Notes: generated from the letters alone by a model not told the origin. DNA of 30,601 nucleotides from an uncultured Oscillospiraceae bacterium (GCA_934675115.1 CAKUPH010000019.1:1-30601), one strand, 5' to 3'; positions 21,597 through 30,206 are shown, counted from the stretch's first letter. Program-made: numbers and translations.

Positions 21597-21812
21597 GGTC
21601 GCACCTCTTGTTATCCTCCCGGCCCGGCCGGTGTGTTGAAACGCCCGAAGGCGGCATGATTTCTGATCTTTTATAAATTTCAGCGGCGCGCTTTCGCATC
21701 GGAGCCTGTCCGGCGCGCCGGTGGAGATTATGCACATTTCCCGCCGTTTTTCTGGACATTTCCTCATGCACTTTCACATCTGTCCATTCTACGGCTGATT
21801 TTAGCAAACAAT

Positions 21813-21841
21813 ATTATAACACCCCGGATATGTAAAGGCAA
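21813..21841 (-). promoter_or_regulatory. Sigma-A promoter of murA
   Basis: Minus strand TTGCCT (21841-21836), 17 bp, TATAAT (21818-21813). The start near 21806 gives an untranslated leader of about 210 nt. I see short GC palindromes in it (for example CCGGCGCGCCGG near 21710) but no recognised riboswitch. Confidence 0.75.
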
Positions 21842-21974
21842 CCGAAATTTTTCCGTGCGCCCATTCTTTCCGCCGTGCCGCGCTCCCTGCCTCTATCATT
21901 GCCCCTTCCGGCCTCTCTCATGCCGTTTTTTCAGGGGAAATCCCGTCCAAACTGTGAACTTTTTGCAAAGTCTC

Positions 21975-22003
21975 TTGCAAAACCGCGCGAATCGTATTAT
22001 AGT
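21975..22003 (+). promoter_or_regulatory. Sigma-A promoter of htpG
   Basis: TTGCAA (21975-21980), 17 bp, TATAGT (21998-22003). The predicted start near 22010 falls inside the CIRCE operator. Confidence 0.7.
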
Positions 22004-22007
22004 ACCA

Positions 22008-22034
22008 TTAGCACTCAGAACGAAAGAGTGCTAA
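22008..22034 (+). promoter_or_regulatory. CIRCE operator (HrcA binding site)
   Basis: A perfect TTAGCACTC - 9 bp - GAGTGCTAA inverted repeat, the consensus for the heat-shock repressor HrcA. It covers the predicted transcription start, so HrcA binding would block htpG at normal temperature. Confidence 0.96.
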
Positions 22035-22079
22035 AACCAGTTTGCAATAATTTTTCATATACAAGAGGTGTGTCTCATC

Positions 22080-23984
22080 ATGGCAAAGAAACAATTCAAA
22101 GCGGAGTCCAAGCGGCTGATGGATCTGATGATCAACTCCATCTACACCCACAAGGAGATCTTCCTCCGGGAGATCATCTCCAACGCCAGCGATGCCATCG
22201 ACAAGCTGGCCTATCTCTCCCTGACGGACGATACCGTCAAGGTCAAGCGGAGCGACTTCAAGATCACCGTCACCCCCGACAAGGCTGCCCGCACCCTCAC
22301 CGTGTCCGACAACGGCGTTGGTATGACGGAGGAGGAGCTGGAGAAGAATCTGGGCGTCATCGCCAAGAGCGGCTCCCTCCAGTTCAAGCAGGACATGGGC
22401 GACAAGAAGGATACCGATATCATCGGCCAGTTCGGCGTGGGCTTCTACTCCGCCTTCATGGTGGCCGACAAGGTCACCGTCATCACCAAACGCTACGGCG
22501 CGGAGCAAGCGTACAAGTGGGAGTCCTCCGGCGTGGACGGCTACACCGTCACCCCCTGCGAGAAGGACGGCTGGGGCACCGACGTCATCATGGAGATCAA
22601 GGCCGACACCGACGATGACAAGTACAGCCAGTATCTGGAGACCAGCCAGCTTCAGGAGCTGATCCGCAAGTACTCCGACTATATCCGCCACCCCATCTGC
22701 ATGATGGTGGAGGATTACCGCATGAAGGAAAAGCCCGCCGACGCCGGCGACGACTACAAGCCCGAGTGGGAGACCGTCACCGAGGAAAAGACCGTCAACT
22801 CCATGGTCCCCCTTTGGCAGCGCCCCCGCTCCAAGGTGACACAGGAGGAGTACAACCAGTTCTACCGCGACAAGTTTGGCGACTGGGAGCCGCCTCTGGC
22901 CACCATCACCACCTCCTCCGAGGGCACCGTCACCTTCAAGGCCATGCTCTTCATCCCCGCCCGCACCCCCTTCGACTTCTACACCCGGGAGTATGAAAAG
23001 GGCCTTCAGCTCTACTCCTCCGGCGTGCTCATCATGGACAAGTGTGCCGACCTGCTGCCCGACTGCTTCCGCTTCGTCAAGGGCGTGGTGGACTCCCCCG
23101 ACTTCTCGCTGAACATCTCCCGAGAGATGCTCCAGCATACCCGCCAGCTCACCATCATCGCCGCCGCGCTGGAAAAGAAAATCAAGAACGAGCTGCTCAA
23201 GATGATGAAGGATGACCGGGAGAAGTACGAGAAATTCTGGGATGCCTTCGGCCGTCAGGTCAAGTACGGCGTGGTGGACCAGTACGGCGCCAAGAAGGAC
23301 CTGCTCCGTGACCTGCTGCTGTTCCAGAGCTCCAAAGAGGACAAGCTCGTCAGCCTTGCCGAATACATCTCCCGCATGGCCGAGGGTCAGGAGTATATCT
23401 ACTACGTCTGCGCCGACTCCGCCGATCAGGCGTCCAAGCTGCCCCAGACCGAGCGCATTGCCGACCGGGGCTACGAGATCCTCTACCTCACCGAGGAGGT
23501 GGACGAGTTCGTCATGCAGGTGCTGGCCGAGGCGGATGGCAAGAAGTTCAAGTCCGTCTCCGACCCCGACGCCCTGCCCGAGACCGATGAGGAAAAGGCC
23601 GCACAGGAAAAGCAGGCCGAGGAGAGCAAGCCCGTGCTGGACTTCGTCAAGGAGACTCTTGGCGATGCCGTCAAGGAGGCCCGCATCTCCAGGATCCTGA
23701 AGTCCGCCCCCGTGGTGCTCACCGCCGACGGCCCCATGAGCATCGAGATGGAGAAGTATTTCAATAAGGTAGAGGGGGCTTCCGGCATGAAGGCGGAAAA
23801 GGTGCTGGAGCTGAACGCCTCCGCCCCGGCCTTCGCCGCCCTGAAGTCCGCGCTGGACGCCGGCGACAAGGACAGGGCCGCCAGGTACGTCCAGATCCTG
23901 TATCATCAGGCGCTGCTCATCGCCGGCCTGCCCATCCCCGATCCCGCCGCCTATACCGAGCTGGTCTGCTCCCTCATGGGCTGA
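22080..23984 (+). CDS. htpG: Molecular chaperone HtpG (Hsp90)
   Basis: ATP-dependent cytosolic Hsp90 chaperone, 634 residues. The GHKL ATPase motifs are complete: EIISNASDA with E31/N35/D38, DNGVGM at 77-82, GQFGVGFYSAF from 116. The middle and C-terminal domains follow (NISREMLQ with the conserved Arg, and the C-terminal dimer region). ATG 22080 has AAGAGGTG at 22063-22070; an ATG at 22068 is rejected as it overlaps this site. Single-gene unit controlled by CIRCE. Confidence 0.97.
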   Translation: MAKKQFKAESKRLMDLMINSIYTHKEIFLREIISNASDAIDKLAYLSLTDDTVKVKRSDFKITVTPDKAARTLTVSDNGVGMTEEELEKNLGVIAKSGSLQFKQDMGDKKDTDIIGQFGVGFYSAFMVADKVTVITKRYGAEQAYKWESSGVDGYTVTPCEKDGWGTDVIMEIKADTDDDKYSQYLETSQLQELIRKYSDYIRHPICMMVEDYRMKEKPADAGDDYKPEWETVTEEKTVNSMVPLWQRPRSKVTQEEYNQFYRDKFGDWEPPLATITTSSEGTVTFKAMLFIPARTPFDFYTREYEKGLQLYSSGVLIMDKCADLLPDCFRFVKGVVDSPDFSLNISREMLQHTRQLTIIAAALEKKIKNELLKMMKDDREKYEKFWDAFGRQVKYGVVDQYGAKKDLLRDLLLFQSSKEDKLVSLAEYISRMAEGQEYIYYVCADSADQASKLPQTERIADRGYEILYLTEEVDEFVMQVLAEADGKKFKSVSDPDALPETDEEKAAQEKQAEESKPVLDFVKETLGDAVKEARISRILKSAPVVLTADGPMSIEMEKYFNKVEGASGMKAEKVLELNASAPAFAALKSALDAGDKDRAARYVQILYHQALLIAGLPIPDPAAYTELVCSLMG

Positions 23985-24044
23985 CCTTCGGCGACTTTCC
24001 GCGGCCCGCACTACCGGCAGTATTACTTTTGTCCAAATTGCACC

Positions 24045-24073
24045 TTGCGTATTCAAAAATACCCTGTTATCAT
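24045..24073 (+). promoter_or_regulatory. Sigma-A promoter of the HPr-like gene
   Basis: TTGCGT (24045-24050), 17 bp, TATCAT (24068-24073); predicted start near 24080, about 27 nt before the ATG. Confidence 0.65.
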
Positions 24074-24106
24074 TAAGATATAGAATGTACACGGAGGTGA
24101 TACCCA

Positions 24107-24322
24107 ATGATCATCGTGAAAAAGTTCAATGACGTGTCCGAGCTGCAGAAGCTCCAGCGCATCGCCTGCTCTGTTGCCGAGGATGTGTATCTCCACTCCA
24201 TGGACGACTCCATCATGGTGGACGCCAAGTCCTTCATCAACCTGTTCACTCTGGACTTCTCCGAACCGGTGAAGATCGTCACCGAGTCCGAGGAGGTCGG
24301 CAAGGAGTTCGAGAAGCTGTAA
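24107..24322 (+). CDS. HPr-like domain protein lacking the phosphorylatable histidine
   Basis: A 71-residue cytosolic protein. The central part VDAKSFINLFTLDF aligns with the V-N-A-K-S-I-M-G-V-M-S-L region of the phosphocarrier HPr, and VKIVTES with its last strand, so an HPr-like fold is likely. The active HAR motif expected near residue 15 is replaced by ELQKLQRIACS, with no His there. The protein is also shorter than HPr (~87). It therefore cannot be an ordinary PTS phosphocarrier and may be a regulatory or structural relative. GGAGGTGA precedes ATG 24107; monocistronic, with promoter and terminator. Confidence 0.8.
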   Translation: MIIVKKFNDVSELQKLQRIACSVAEDVYLHSMDDSIMVDAKSFINLFTLDFSEPVKIVTESEEVGKEFEKL

Positions 24323-24356
24323 GGCCGCGCACGCACCCGAATCGACAAATATGTTC

Positions 24357-24391
24357 AAACGCCCCTTGGCATAATTGCCAAGGGGCGTTTT
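24357..24391 (+). terminator. Terminator after the HPr-like gene
   Basis: A perfect 14-bp stem (24357-24370 and 24377-24390, 6-nt loop) followed by T residues. The interval 24392-24560 holds no gene and no feature I recognise. Confidence 0.9.
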
Positions 24392-24562
24392 GCGTGTATT
24401 GCAAAGTCTCGCGGCATTTCGCCGCCCCAGCGGCAGCTGGCTGTGCTCGGCTAAGCGTCGGGCAGAAAAAACCTTTTCCGCCGCACGACCCGTTCAGTTT
24501 GAAACCCGCAGCCTGACGCCCCCAACGGGTTCCGGGAACGCTGTAACTTTTTGAAACCATTT

Positions 24563-24595
24563 GTTGCCACCCCGTAGCCGTTTTGTAGCCGTTCC
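24563..24595 (+). promoter_or_regulatory. Three 11-bp direct repeats upstream of the lipoprotein operon (response-regulator-like operator)
   Basis: Tandem 11-mers GTTGCCACCCC (24563), GTAGCCGTTTT (24574) and GTAGCCGTTCC (24585). The last two share GTAGCCGTT exactly; the first is degenerate. They end 4 bp before the expected -35 position of the 24623 promoter. The 11-bp phasing is the hallmark of OmpR/PhoB-family activator sites. Confidence 0.5.
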
Positions 24596-24599
24596 GGGA

Positions 24600-24628
24600 T
24601 AGACTTTTCCCCGCTGCTCCATTATAGT
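24600..24628 (+). promoter_or_regulatory. Promoter of the lipoprotein cluster (weak -35)
   Basis: -10 box TATAGT at 24623-24628. At the 17-bp distance the -35 region (24600-24605) has no TTGACA match, as in activator-dependent promoters. Confidence 0.5.
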
Positions 24629-24679
24629 GGGTATCGTGGACAGCTTTCGAGCCAACGCTCCACAGAAAGGATGACTGCC

Positions 24680-25945
24680 ATGAAGCGCCCCGCGACCCTC
24701 GCGCTGGCCCTGCTCCTGCTGGCGGGCTGCAAGGCCCCCTCGGCCCCTTCCCCCGCCGTTTCCGTGCCGGAGCCTGACCCCGCCGTCTCAGAGCCGGAGC
24801 CCGCGCCCTCCGTGGCCGCCCACTGGGACATGCTCCCGGAGCCGAAGCCGCCCACCCCCTATATTTCCAACCACTGGTACGACGAAGACCCCGCCGACCT
24901 CGTCCCCTCCCCCGATTACGGCGAGCTGCTCCCCTACCTCGGCGGCGAGGCCTATGACTATATGGGCGGCGGCCTGCCCTTCACCTACGGCCTTGCCAAC
25001 CGTAACGGCGTCATCGTCACCGCCCCGTCCTTCGCCTACGTCGGCCCCGTCCGCTGCTATCTCGACGACCGCTGGATGGACACCGGCCTTTACCTTCTCC
25101 GCACGGGGAACGGCACCCGGGCCGACGGCACCCTGACGGACCTGATGGGCTTCGCCCCCCGGGACGGCTCGTGGTACACCGGCCAGATCTACACCCAGTT
25201 CATCGACTGCTCTCAGTACGGCGCCCTCATGCTGGAGCGGGACGGCAGCCTTGTCATGCTGAACTGGGACATGACGGAGCGCTTCCGCTTCGCCGCCGAC
25301 GATAATCCCCTTCCCGGCTTTTCCGCCGAGACTTACGAGTTCGAATCCCCGTGGGTGGACGGCCCCTATCTGCGCCACGTCACCGACTACCGGGAGGGCG
25401 GCAGCGCCACCGCCGTCTACCTCGACCTCCGGGACGGCTCTCTGCTGGACACGGCCCCGGCGGGATACTTCACCCATGTCAGCGATCTCAGCGAACCGGA
25501 CTACCCCGACGACGAATTCTGGTACAAGTGGGAGTATCCCACCCTCACCATCCACACCGCTGACGGCACCATCCACACCATTACCGGCATTCCCTGCTAT
25601 TATGTGGAGATCCGGGGCGACCGGGTGCTGTTCCGGACCTCTAACAACGATGCCGCCTATACCGTCACCGATCTGGACGGCAATGTGATCTTCACCTGCC
25701 AGCGCTCCGATCTTTCCTTCCTCAGCGACGCGGAAGATTCCCTGCTGACCGCTGTCCTTCGGACCGGCTCCGAGTGGCTCCCCGTCCTCCGCATTCTGGA
25801 CCGGGACGGCAATCCCATCGCCACCACCGTCTACGGCTCCGCCGCCCAGTACGGTGACCGCCTTGTTTTCGCCGACGACGCCAGCTACCGCGTCACCGAC
25901 CTTGCCGGGAATGACCTGCTCCGCCTGCCCCGGCTCCGGGAGTGA
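24680..25945 (+). CDS. Lipoprotein with WG-repeat-like C-terminal region (paralogue 1)
   Basis: A 421-residue exported lipoprotein: short signal peptide, lipobox LLAGC with Cys 17, then a Pro/Ala/Glu-rich linker. The rest is beta-rich with repeated strands such as YGLANRNGVIV, TVTDLDGNVIF, ILDRDGNPI and RLVFADDASYRVTDLAG, similar to WG-type or beta-propeller repeats. It is a clear paralogue of 27001-28314, sharing DYGELLPYLGGEA, DGSWYTG and the end motif. ATG 24680 is chosen since AAAGGA is 8 bp away; ATG 24671 is too close. First gene of a probable four-gene unit. Ligand unknown. Confidence 0.85.
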   Translation: MKRPATLALALLLLAGCKAPSAPSPAVSVPEPDPAVSEPEPAPSVAAHWDMLPEPKPPTPYISNHWYDEDPADLVPSPDYGELLPYLGGEAYDYMGGGLPFTYGLANRNGVIVTAPSFAYVGPVRCYLDDRWMDTGLYLLRTGNGTRADGTLTDLMGFAPRDGSWYTGQIYTQFIDCSQYGALMLERDGSLVMLNWDMTERFRFAADDNPLPGFSAETYEFESPWVDGPYLRHVTDYREGGSATAVYLDLRDGSLLDTAPAGYFTHVSDLSEPDYPDDEFWYKWEYPTLTIHTADGTIHTITGIPCYYVEIRGDRVLFRTSNNDAAYTVTDLDGNVIFTCQRSDLSFLSDAEDSLLTAVLRTGSEWLPVLRILDRDGNPIATTVYGSAAQYGDRLVFADDASYRVTDLAGNDLLRLPRLRE

Positions 25946-26048
25946 TTCGCCGGGAACCTTTTGCCCCATGCTTACGTCTAATGGGACAGCCCGGGAAAAT
26001 CTGACATCCACACACTTTTGATATGTTATATTTTTCAAGGAGGAACCA

Positions 26049-26999
26049 ATGATGAAAAAGCTGCTTACCACCGTCCTCGCGCTGACCATGGCCCTGTTTC
26101 TGGCCGCCTGCGGTACCCCCGGTCAGGCCGAATCCCCCAGCAATCCCCCCTCGCCGGACGTCACCGCCAGCCCCTCCCAGACGCCGGAGCTCTTCACCTT
26201 CACCCGGGAGAACTTTCCCCGGCTCAACGGCTCCACCTCCACCGCCCCGCTGGGCCGGGCGCTGGCCGCCGTCCTGCTGGGCGAGAGCGAGGACGACGTG
26301 GCCGACCTCATCAATTTCTCCCGCACCACCGCCTCCTTCCGGGCGCTGATGGCGGGCGAGTCCGACCTTCTCATCGTGGGCGAGCCTAACGCCTCCGTCT
26401 ATGACGAGATGGCCGCCGCCAAATTTGAGGCATCCATCGACACCTTCGCGAACGACGGGCTGGTGTTCGTGGTCAACGCCAACAACCCCGTGGACTCCCT
26501 GACGCTGGAGCAGCTTCAGGGCATCTATACCGGTAAGATCACCAACTGGAAAGAGGTGGGCGGCGAGGATCTGGAGATCGTCCCCTTCCAGCGCAACGAG
26601 GACGCCGGCAGTCAGGCCCTCATGAAAAAGCTGGTCATGGGCGATCTGGAGCTGATGGCTCCGCCGGAGGGCTATATGCTCAGCGAGATGGGCACCCTCA
26701 TGGAGGCCGTCAGAAGCTATGACAACTCCGCCAGCGCCATCGGCTACTCCGTCTACTACTATGCTCATGACATGGAGATGGCCGACGGCCTCAAGCTGCT
26801 GAAGATCGACGGCGTGGCCCCCACCACCCAGACCATCCGCAGCGGTGAATACCCCTTCCGCAACGCCTACTACGTGGTCATGGCCGCCGACACCCCTGAG
26901 ACCTCCCCCACCGCCATCCTCTACAACTGGATCCTCAGCGAGGAGGGACAGAAGCTGGTGGCCAAGCTTGGCTACGCCTCCGTTCTGGAGGTGAACTGA
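26049..26999 (+). CDS. PstS-like substrate-binding lipoprotein
   Basis: A 316-residue periplasmic-binding-protein-like lipoprotein: signal peptide with Cys 21 (LFLAAC), Ser/Pro linker, then two alpha/beta lobes. RLNGSTSTAPL resembles the phosphate-binding loop of PstS. GIYTGKITNWKEVGGEDLEI and the following FQRNEDAGSQALM are classic for the PstS/PBP-like family, as is IGYSVYYY. It would bind phosphate or a related anion at the cell surface. No pstC, pstA or pstB is nearby, so it is an orphan and may work in sensing or with a distant transporter. AGGAGGA precedes ATG 26049. Confidence 0.88.
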   Translation: MMKKLLTTVLALTMALFLAACGTPGQAESPSNPPSPDVTASPSQTPELFTFTRENFPRLNGSTSTAPLGRALAAVLLGESEDDVADLINFSRTTASFRALMAGESDLLIVGEPNASVYDEMAAAKFEASIDTFANDGLVFVVNANNPVDSLTLEQLQGIYTGKITNWKEVGGEDLEIVPFQRNEDAGSQALMKKLVMGDLELMAPPEGYMLSEMGTLMEAVRSYDNSASAIGYSVYYYAHDMEMADGLKLLKIDGVAPTTQTIRSGEYPFRNAYYVVMAADTPETSPTAILYNWILSEEGQKLVAKLGYASVLEVN

Positions 27000-27000
27000 C

Positions 27001-28314
27001 GTGAAGTCCCGGCACTTCGCTCTTCCCCTCGCCCTGCTCCTGCTGGCGGGCTGCGGCGCTCCGGCAGCGGAGTCTCCCTCCCCCAGTGCCGCTCTCTCTG
27101 AGTCCGCCGCCCCGGCCAAGCAGCCAAGCTCCCCCAGCATCTCCGTCACTACCCACTGGGACGTGCTGACGGACAACGCCGCCGAAGCTCCCCGCCGCTG
27201 GCCCGGCTGCTCCGACGACCTCGTCCCCCGCGGCGACTACGGCCAGCTCGTCCCCTATCTGGGCGGCGAGGCCAACGCCCAGTACTGGGGCGGCAGCGGC
27301 TACTGGGGCCTTGCCACCCGGGACGGCACCCTCGTCACCGACCCGGTCTTTCTGGAGATCAACGTCCTGTCCTACTACGACGCCGAGCGCCAGCGCACCG
27401 GCCACCAGCCCGTCCTCATCCTCCGCAAGGGGGAGAAAAACGCCGACGGCTCCCTGAGCAGCCTCTATGGCGTGGCCGCCGCCGACGGCTCGTGGTACAC
27501 CGGCCTGAAATACTCATCTCTCGTCACCCAGTCCTCCGCGGGCATCTTCCTGCTGGAAAAGAACGGCGACGCCGTCATGCTCGCCCCCGACGGGCAGGAG
27601 CGCTGGCGCTGGGCCGCCGATGAGATCCCGCTGGAGACCCTCACTCCGCAGGATTACTTCTGGGACTACTCCAGCATCGGCCAGTGGATGCAGTGCGTAG
27701 TGTCGTGGAATGAGAACGGCACTGCCGATCTCCGCTACGTGGACCTGCTCACCGGCGAGGTCACGGACACCGTCCCCGACGTATACGACCCCGACGCCCA
27801 GTATGGCCCCGGCTACGACGAAAAGGCCGTCTACTACGGCGAGGGCTGGTACAAGTGCAACGAGGACGAGCACACCCTCACCATCCACCCAGACGACGGC
27901 TCCGTCCACACCATCGACATTTCCGGCTACTCTCTCTATCCCAACATCGACGGCGACCGCGTCATTTTCAGTCTGGAATCCGGCGGCTCCCTCATCACCG
28001 ATCTGGACGGAAATGTGCTTTTCCGCACCGAAAACTACCTGAACTTCGCGTGGCAGAGCTACGATGACACCCCCTCCCTCGTCTACTACTACGGCGAGGA
28101 CATCGCCAACGAGGACGGCACCTACAACGTCACCTACGTGGTGCTGGACCGGGACGGCAATGAACTGTTCACCTGCCGGGACTACTATCTCACCCAGTTC
28201 GGAGACCGCGTCATTTTCGCCGACGACACCAGCTACCGCATGACCGACCTTGCGGGCCATGACATTCTCCGGCTCTCCCGCTGGGAGCTGCTGGACTTCC
28301 CCGCCGACGACTGA
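27001..28314 (+). CDS. Lipoprotein with WG-repeat-like C-terminal region (paralogue 2)
   Basis: A 437-residue lipoprotein with Cys 18 in LLLAGC, paralogue of 24680-25945. Shared segments include THWDVL, DYGQLVPYLGGEA, DGSWYTG, LTIHPDDGSVHTI, LITDLDGNVLF, VLDRDGN and DRVIFADDTSYRMTDLAGHD. The start is GTG 27001, two bases after the PstS-like stop, with GGAGGTGA upstream, so the two are translationally linked. Function unknown. Confidence 0.86.
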   Translation: MKSRHFALPLALLLLAGCGAPAAESPSPSAALSESAAPAKQPSSPSISVTTHWDVLTDNAAEAPRRWPGCSDDLVPRGDYGQLVPYLGGEANAQYWGGSGYWGLATRDGTLVTDPVFLEINVLSYYDAERQRTGHQPVLILRKGEKNADGSLSSLYGVAAADGSWYTGLKYSSLVTQSSAGIFLLEKNGDAVMLAPDGQERWRWAADEIPLETLTPQDYFWDYSSIGQWMQCVVSWNENGTADLRYVDLLTGEVTDTVPDVYDPDAQYGPGYDEKAVYYGEGWYKCNEDEHTLTIHPDDGSVHTIDISGYSLYPNIDGDRVIFSLESGGSLITDLDGNVLFRTENYLNFAWQSYDDTPSLVYYYGEDIANEDGTYNVTYVVLDRDGNELFTCRDYYLTQFGDRVIFADDTSYRMTDLAGHDILRLSRWELLDFPADD

Positions 28315-28347
28315 TCTTTCCACAATTTTGACCCGAGGAGGGCTACC

Positions 28348-29280
28348 ATGAAAAAGAAGCTCCTGATCGCCATCCCGCTGGCCTGTCTCCTGTTTCTCTC
28401 CGGTGTGTTCACCGGGACGAAGCTGGCTGGCCGCAGCCCCAAGCCTTCCATCCCGGAAACGGACGCCCGCTATTTCTTCGCGGAGGGGTTCTTTCTGGGC
28501 AGCTGGGACGGCGGCCAGTGGCGTGCCGCGGCGGACGGCGGCTTCACGCTGGGCGCGGTGTTCAATCAGAGCTACCCCGACCCGTGGGGCGAACCCCTCA
28601 GCGCCGCCCGCTTTTTTGTCGGCGAAGGCCCCGGCGCCTTTGACGACCCGGAGCAGGCCGCGTCCCTGCTGGCCCCCTTCGGCATCCTTGAGGGCACCGA
28701 CTTCATCATGGCCCTGCCCGGGCGTCTCACCGGAGAAGCGGCGGAGCTTTCCATCCCCAACTCAACCTTTTACGCCGCCTTCAACGGCCAGACCTACCAG
28801 CTGCTGTCCAACGGCGCACTGACCCGGCCGGACATCACGGCTGACGACTTCGCCCTCACCGATACAGAGGCGGATGCCCTCCTTGCCGAAGCTGGCATCA
28901 CCGGCTACGGCGCTTACCGCCCCGGCTATGAGTTCTGGCAGTGTGACCTCGACGGCGACGGCCGGCAGGAGACGGTGGTGCTGCTCTTCCACAATCAGGG
29001 CGAGGACGGCCTTCCCCTGAATAGCGGTGAACCGATTTTCTACCTTCTCGCCGTCAAGGACGGGGACAGCCTGTCCGTCGTGACCTCCCGCGTCACCCCC
29101 AACACCGGCGACATGACCGCCTGCTTTACCGCCGCGCCGCCCATTATCGCCGATCTGGACGGCGACGGTCTCTGCGAGCTGATCCTCCACGATCAGGGCT
29201 GGGAGTGGGGCCACTACGCCGCCTTCACCCTTACCGACGGCGGCTGGACGGAATGTCTCCGGGCCGAATACGGCAACTGA
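28348..29280 (+). CDS. Exported protein with FG-GAP/EF-like calcium-binding motifs
   Basis: A 310-residue protein with an N-terminal signal or anchor (MKKKLLIAIPLACLLFLSG) and no lipobox. A middle region of unknown type (WDGGQWRAAADGGFTLGAVF) is followed by two DLDGDG motifs, near residues 200 (QCDLDGDGRQETVVLL) and 270 (IIADLDGDGLCELILHD), typical of FG-GAP/VCBS-like beta-propeller blades that bind calcium. Likely a secreted or membrane-anchored binding protein. GAGGAGGG precedes ATG 28348. Last gene of the cluster; a terminator follows. Confidence 0.83.
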   Translation: MKKKLLIAIPLACLLFLSGVFTGTKLAGRSPKPSIPETDARYFFAEGFFLGSWDGGQWRAAADGGFTLGAVFNQSYPDPWGEPLSAARFFVGEGPGAFDDPEQAASLLAPFGILEGTDFIMALPGRLTGEAAELSIPNSTFYAAFNGQTYQLLSNGALTRPDITADDFALTDTEADALLAEAGITGYGAYRPGYEFWQCDLDGDGRQETVVLLFHNQGEDGLPLNSGEPIFYLLAVKDGDSLSVVTSRVTPNTGDMTACFTAAPPIIADLDGDGLCELILHDQGWEWGHYAAFTLTDGGWTECLRAEYGN

Positions 29281-29299
29281 TTTCCAAATTACAAAGCAA

Positions 29300-29340
29300 A
29301 AAGCGCCGTTCCGCATTGAATGCGGAACGGCGCTTTGTTT
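29300..29340. terminator. Bidirectional terminator
   Basis: A perfect 18-bp inverted repeat (29300-29317 and 29319-29336) with an A-rich left and T-rich right flank, between the convergent FG-GAP gene and the ttcA-like gene. Confidence 0.92.
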
Positions 29341-30092
29341 TATTTCGGCTCCTCGTCGCTCAGCGGACGGCGGCGGTACTCCCGCGGCCCCCACTCGGGC
29401 AGCGGCAGCCGCTGCATGGCCCCGAACACATAGTCCTTCAGCCGGGGATAGGTCTCGGAAAGGTCGGCGATAAGCTCCTTCACCTCCTGCCGCCGGGTAT
29501 TCCCGTCGGCGGCGCAGGGGTTGTGGACGATGGGCAGCTCATGCCGCAGGGCGGCGTTGCGGATCATCCCCTCGCCGCAGTAGAGCAGCGGCCGGATCTG
29601 GGTGATCTCCGTCCGGTCGAGGTACGTCACCGGCTGGAAGCAGGACAGCCGCCCCTCGTAGAACAGTGACAGGAAAAATGTCTCCACCGCGTCGTCAAAG
29701 TGGTGGCCCAGGGCGATCTTGTTCAGTCCCAACTCCTTCATGGCGTTGTGGATGGCCCCCCGGCGCATCTTGGCGCACATGGAACAGGGGTTCTTCTCCT
29801 TCCGCAGGTCGAAGATAATGTGGAAAATTTCCGTGGGGATCAGGTGATAGGGCACGTTCAGTTCCTCGCACAGCGCCGCCACCCGGCTGAAGTCCATCTC
29901 CGGCACGCCGGGGTGGACGGTGATGGCGTGCAGCTCGAAGGGCAGCGGGTAAAACTCCCGCAGCTTGGCCATGGTATACAGCAGCGTCAGCGAGTCCTTG
30001 CCCCCCGAAACGCCTACGGCGATGCGGTCTCCCGCCTGGATCATATCGTAGTCCTCAATGCACCGGCGCACCCGGGACAGTATCTGCTGCAT
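29340..30092 (-). CDS. TtcA/TilS-superfamily tRNA-thiolation-type ATPase
   Basis: A 250-residue PP-loop ATPase of the TtcA family. The PP-loop SGGKDS is near residue 30, the CSMC pair (iron-sulfur/disulfide cysteines) near 101-104, LGHHFDDAVET after it, and NPCAADGNTRR near 190. TtcA thiolates cytidine 32 of some tRNAs with a [4Fe-4S] cluster; relatives in Firmicutes may modify other positions, so the exact target is open. ATG 30092 has GGGAGGGA upstream; a frame to 30128 is rejected. Confidence 0.88.
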   Translation of the reverse strand: MQQILSRVRRCIEDYDMIQAGDRIAVGVSGGKDSLTLLYTMAKLREFYPLPFELHAITVHPGVPEMDFSRVAALCEELNVPYHLIPTEIFHIIFDLRKEKNPCSMCAKMRRGAIHNAMKELGLNKIALGHHFDDAVETFFLSLFYEGRLSCFQPVTYLDRTEITQIRPLLYCGEGMIRNAALRHELPIVHNPCAADGNTRRQEVKELIADLSETYPRLKDYVFGAMQRLPLPEWGPREYRRRPLSDEEPK

Positions 30093-30206
30093 GATGAATC
30101 CCTCCCAAAAAACAAAATACGAAAACAAGCATTCCGGAGCATTTCGAAGAAATTGAAAGAATTCGCGAGTATTTTTTATCTAACGCAAATTTTTCGTCTT
30201 TTTTGA

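Noticed and set aside
22008..24107. 699-residue minus-strand open frame.
   Set aside because: Antisense shadow of htpG, rich in Gly/Val/Leu/His from reversed codons, and it starts in the promoter of the next gene.
24788..26089. 433-residue minus-strand open frame.
   Set aside because: Antisense shadow of the first WG-repeat-like lipoprotein.
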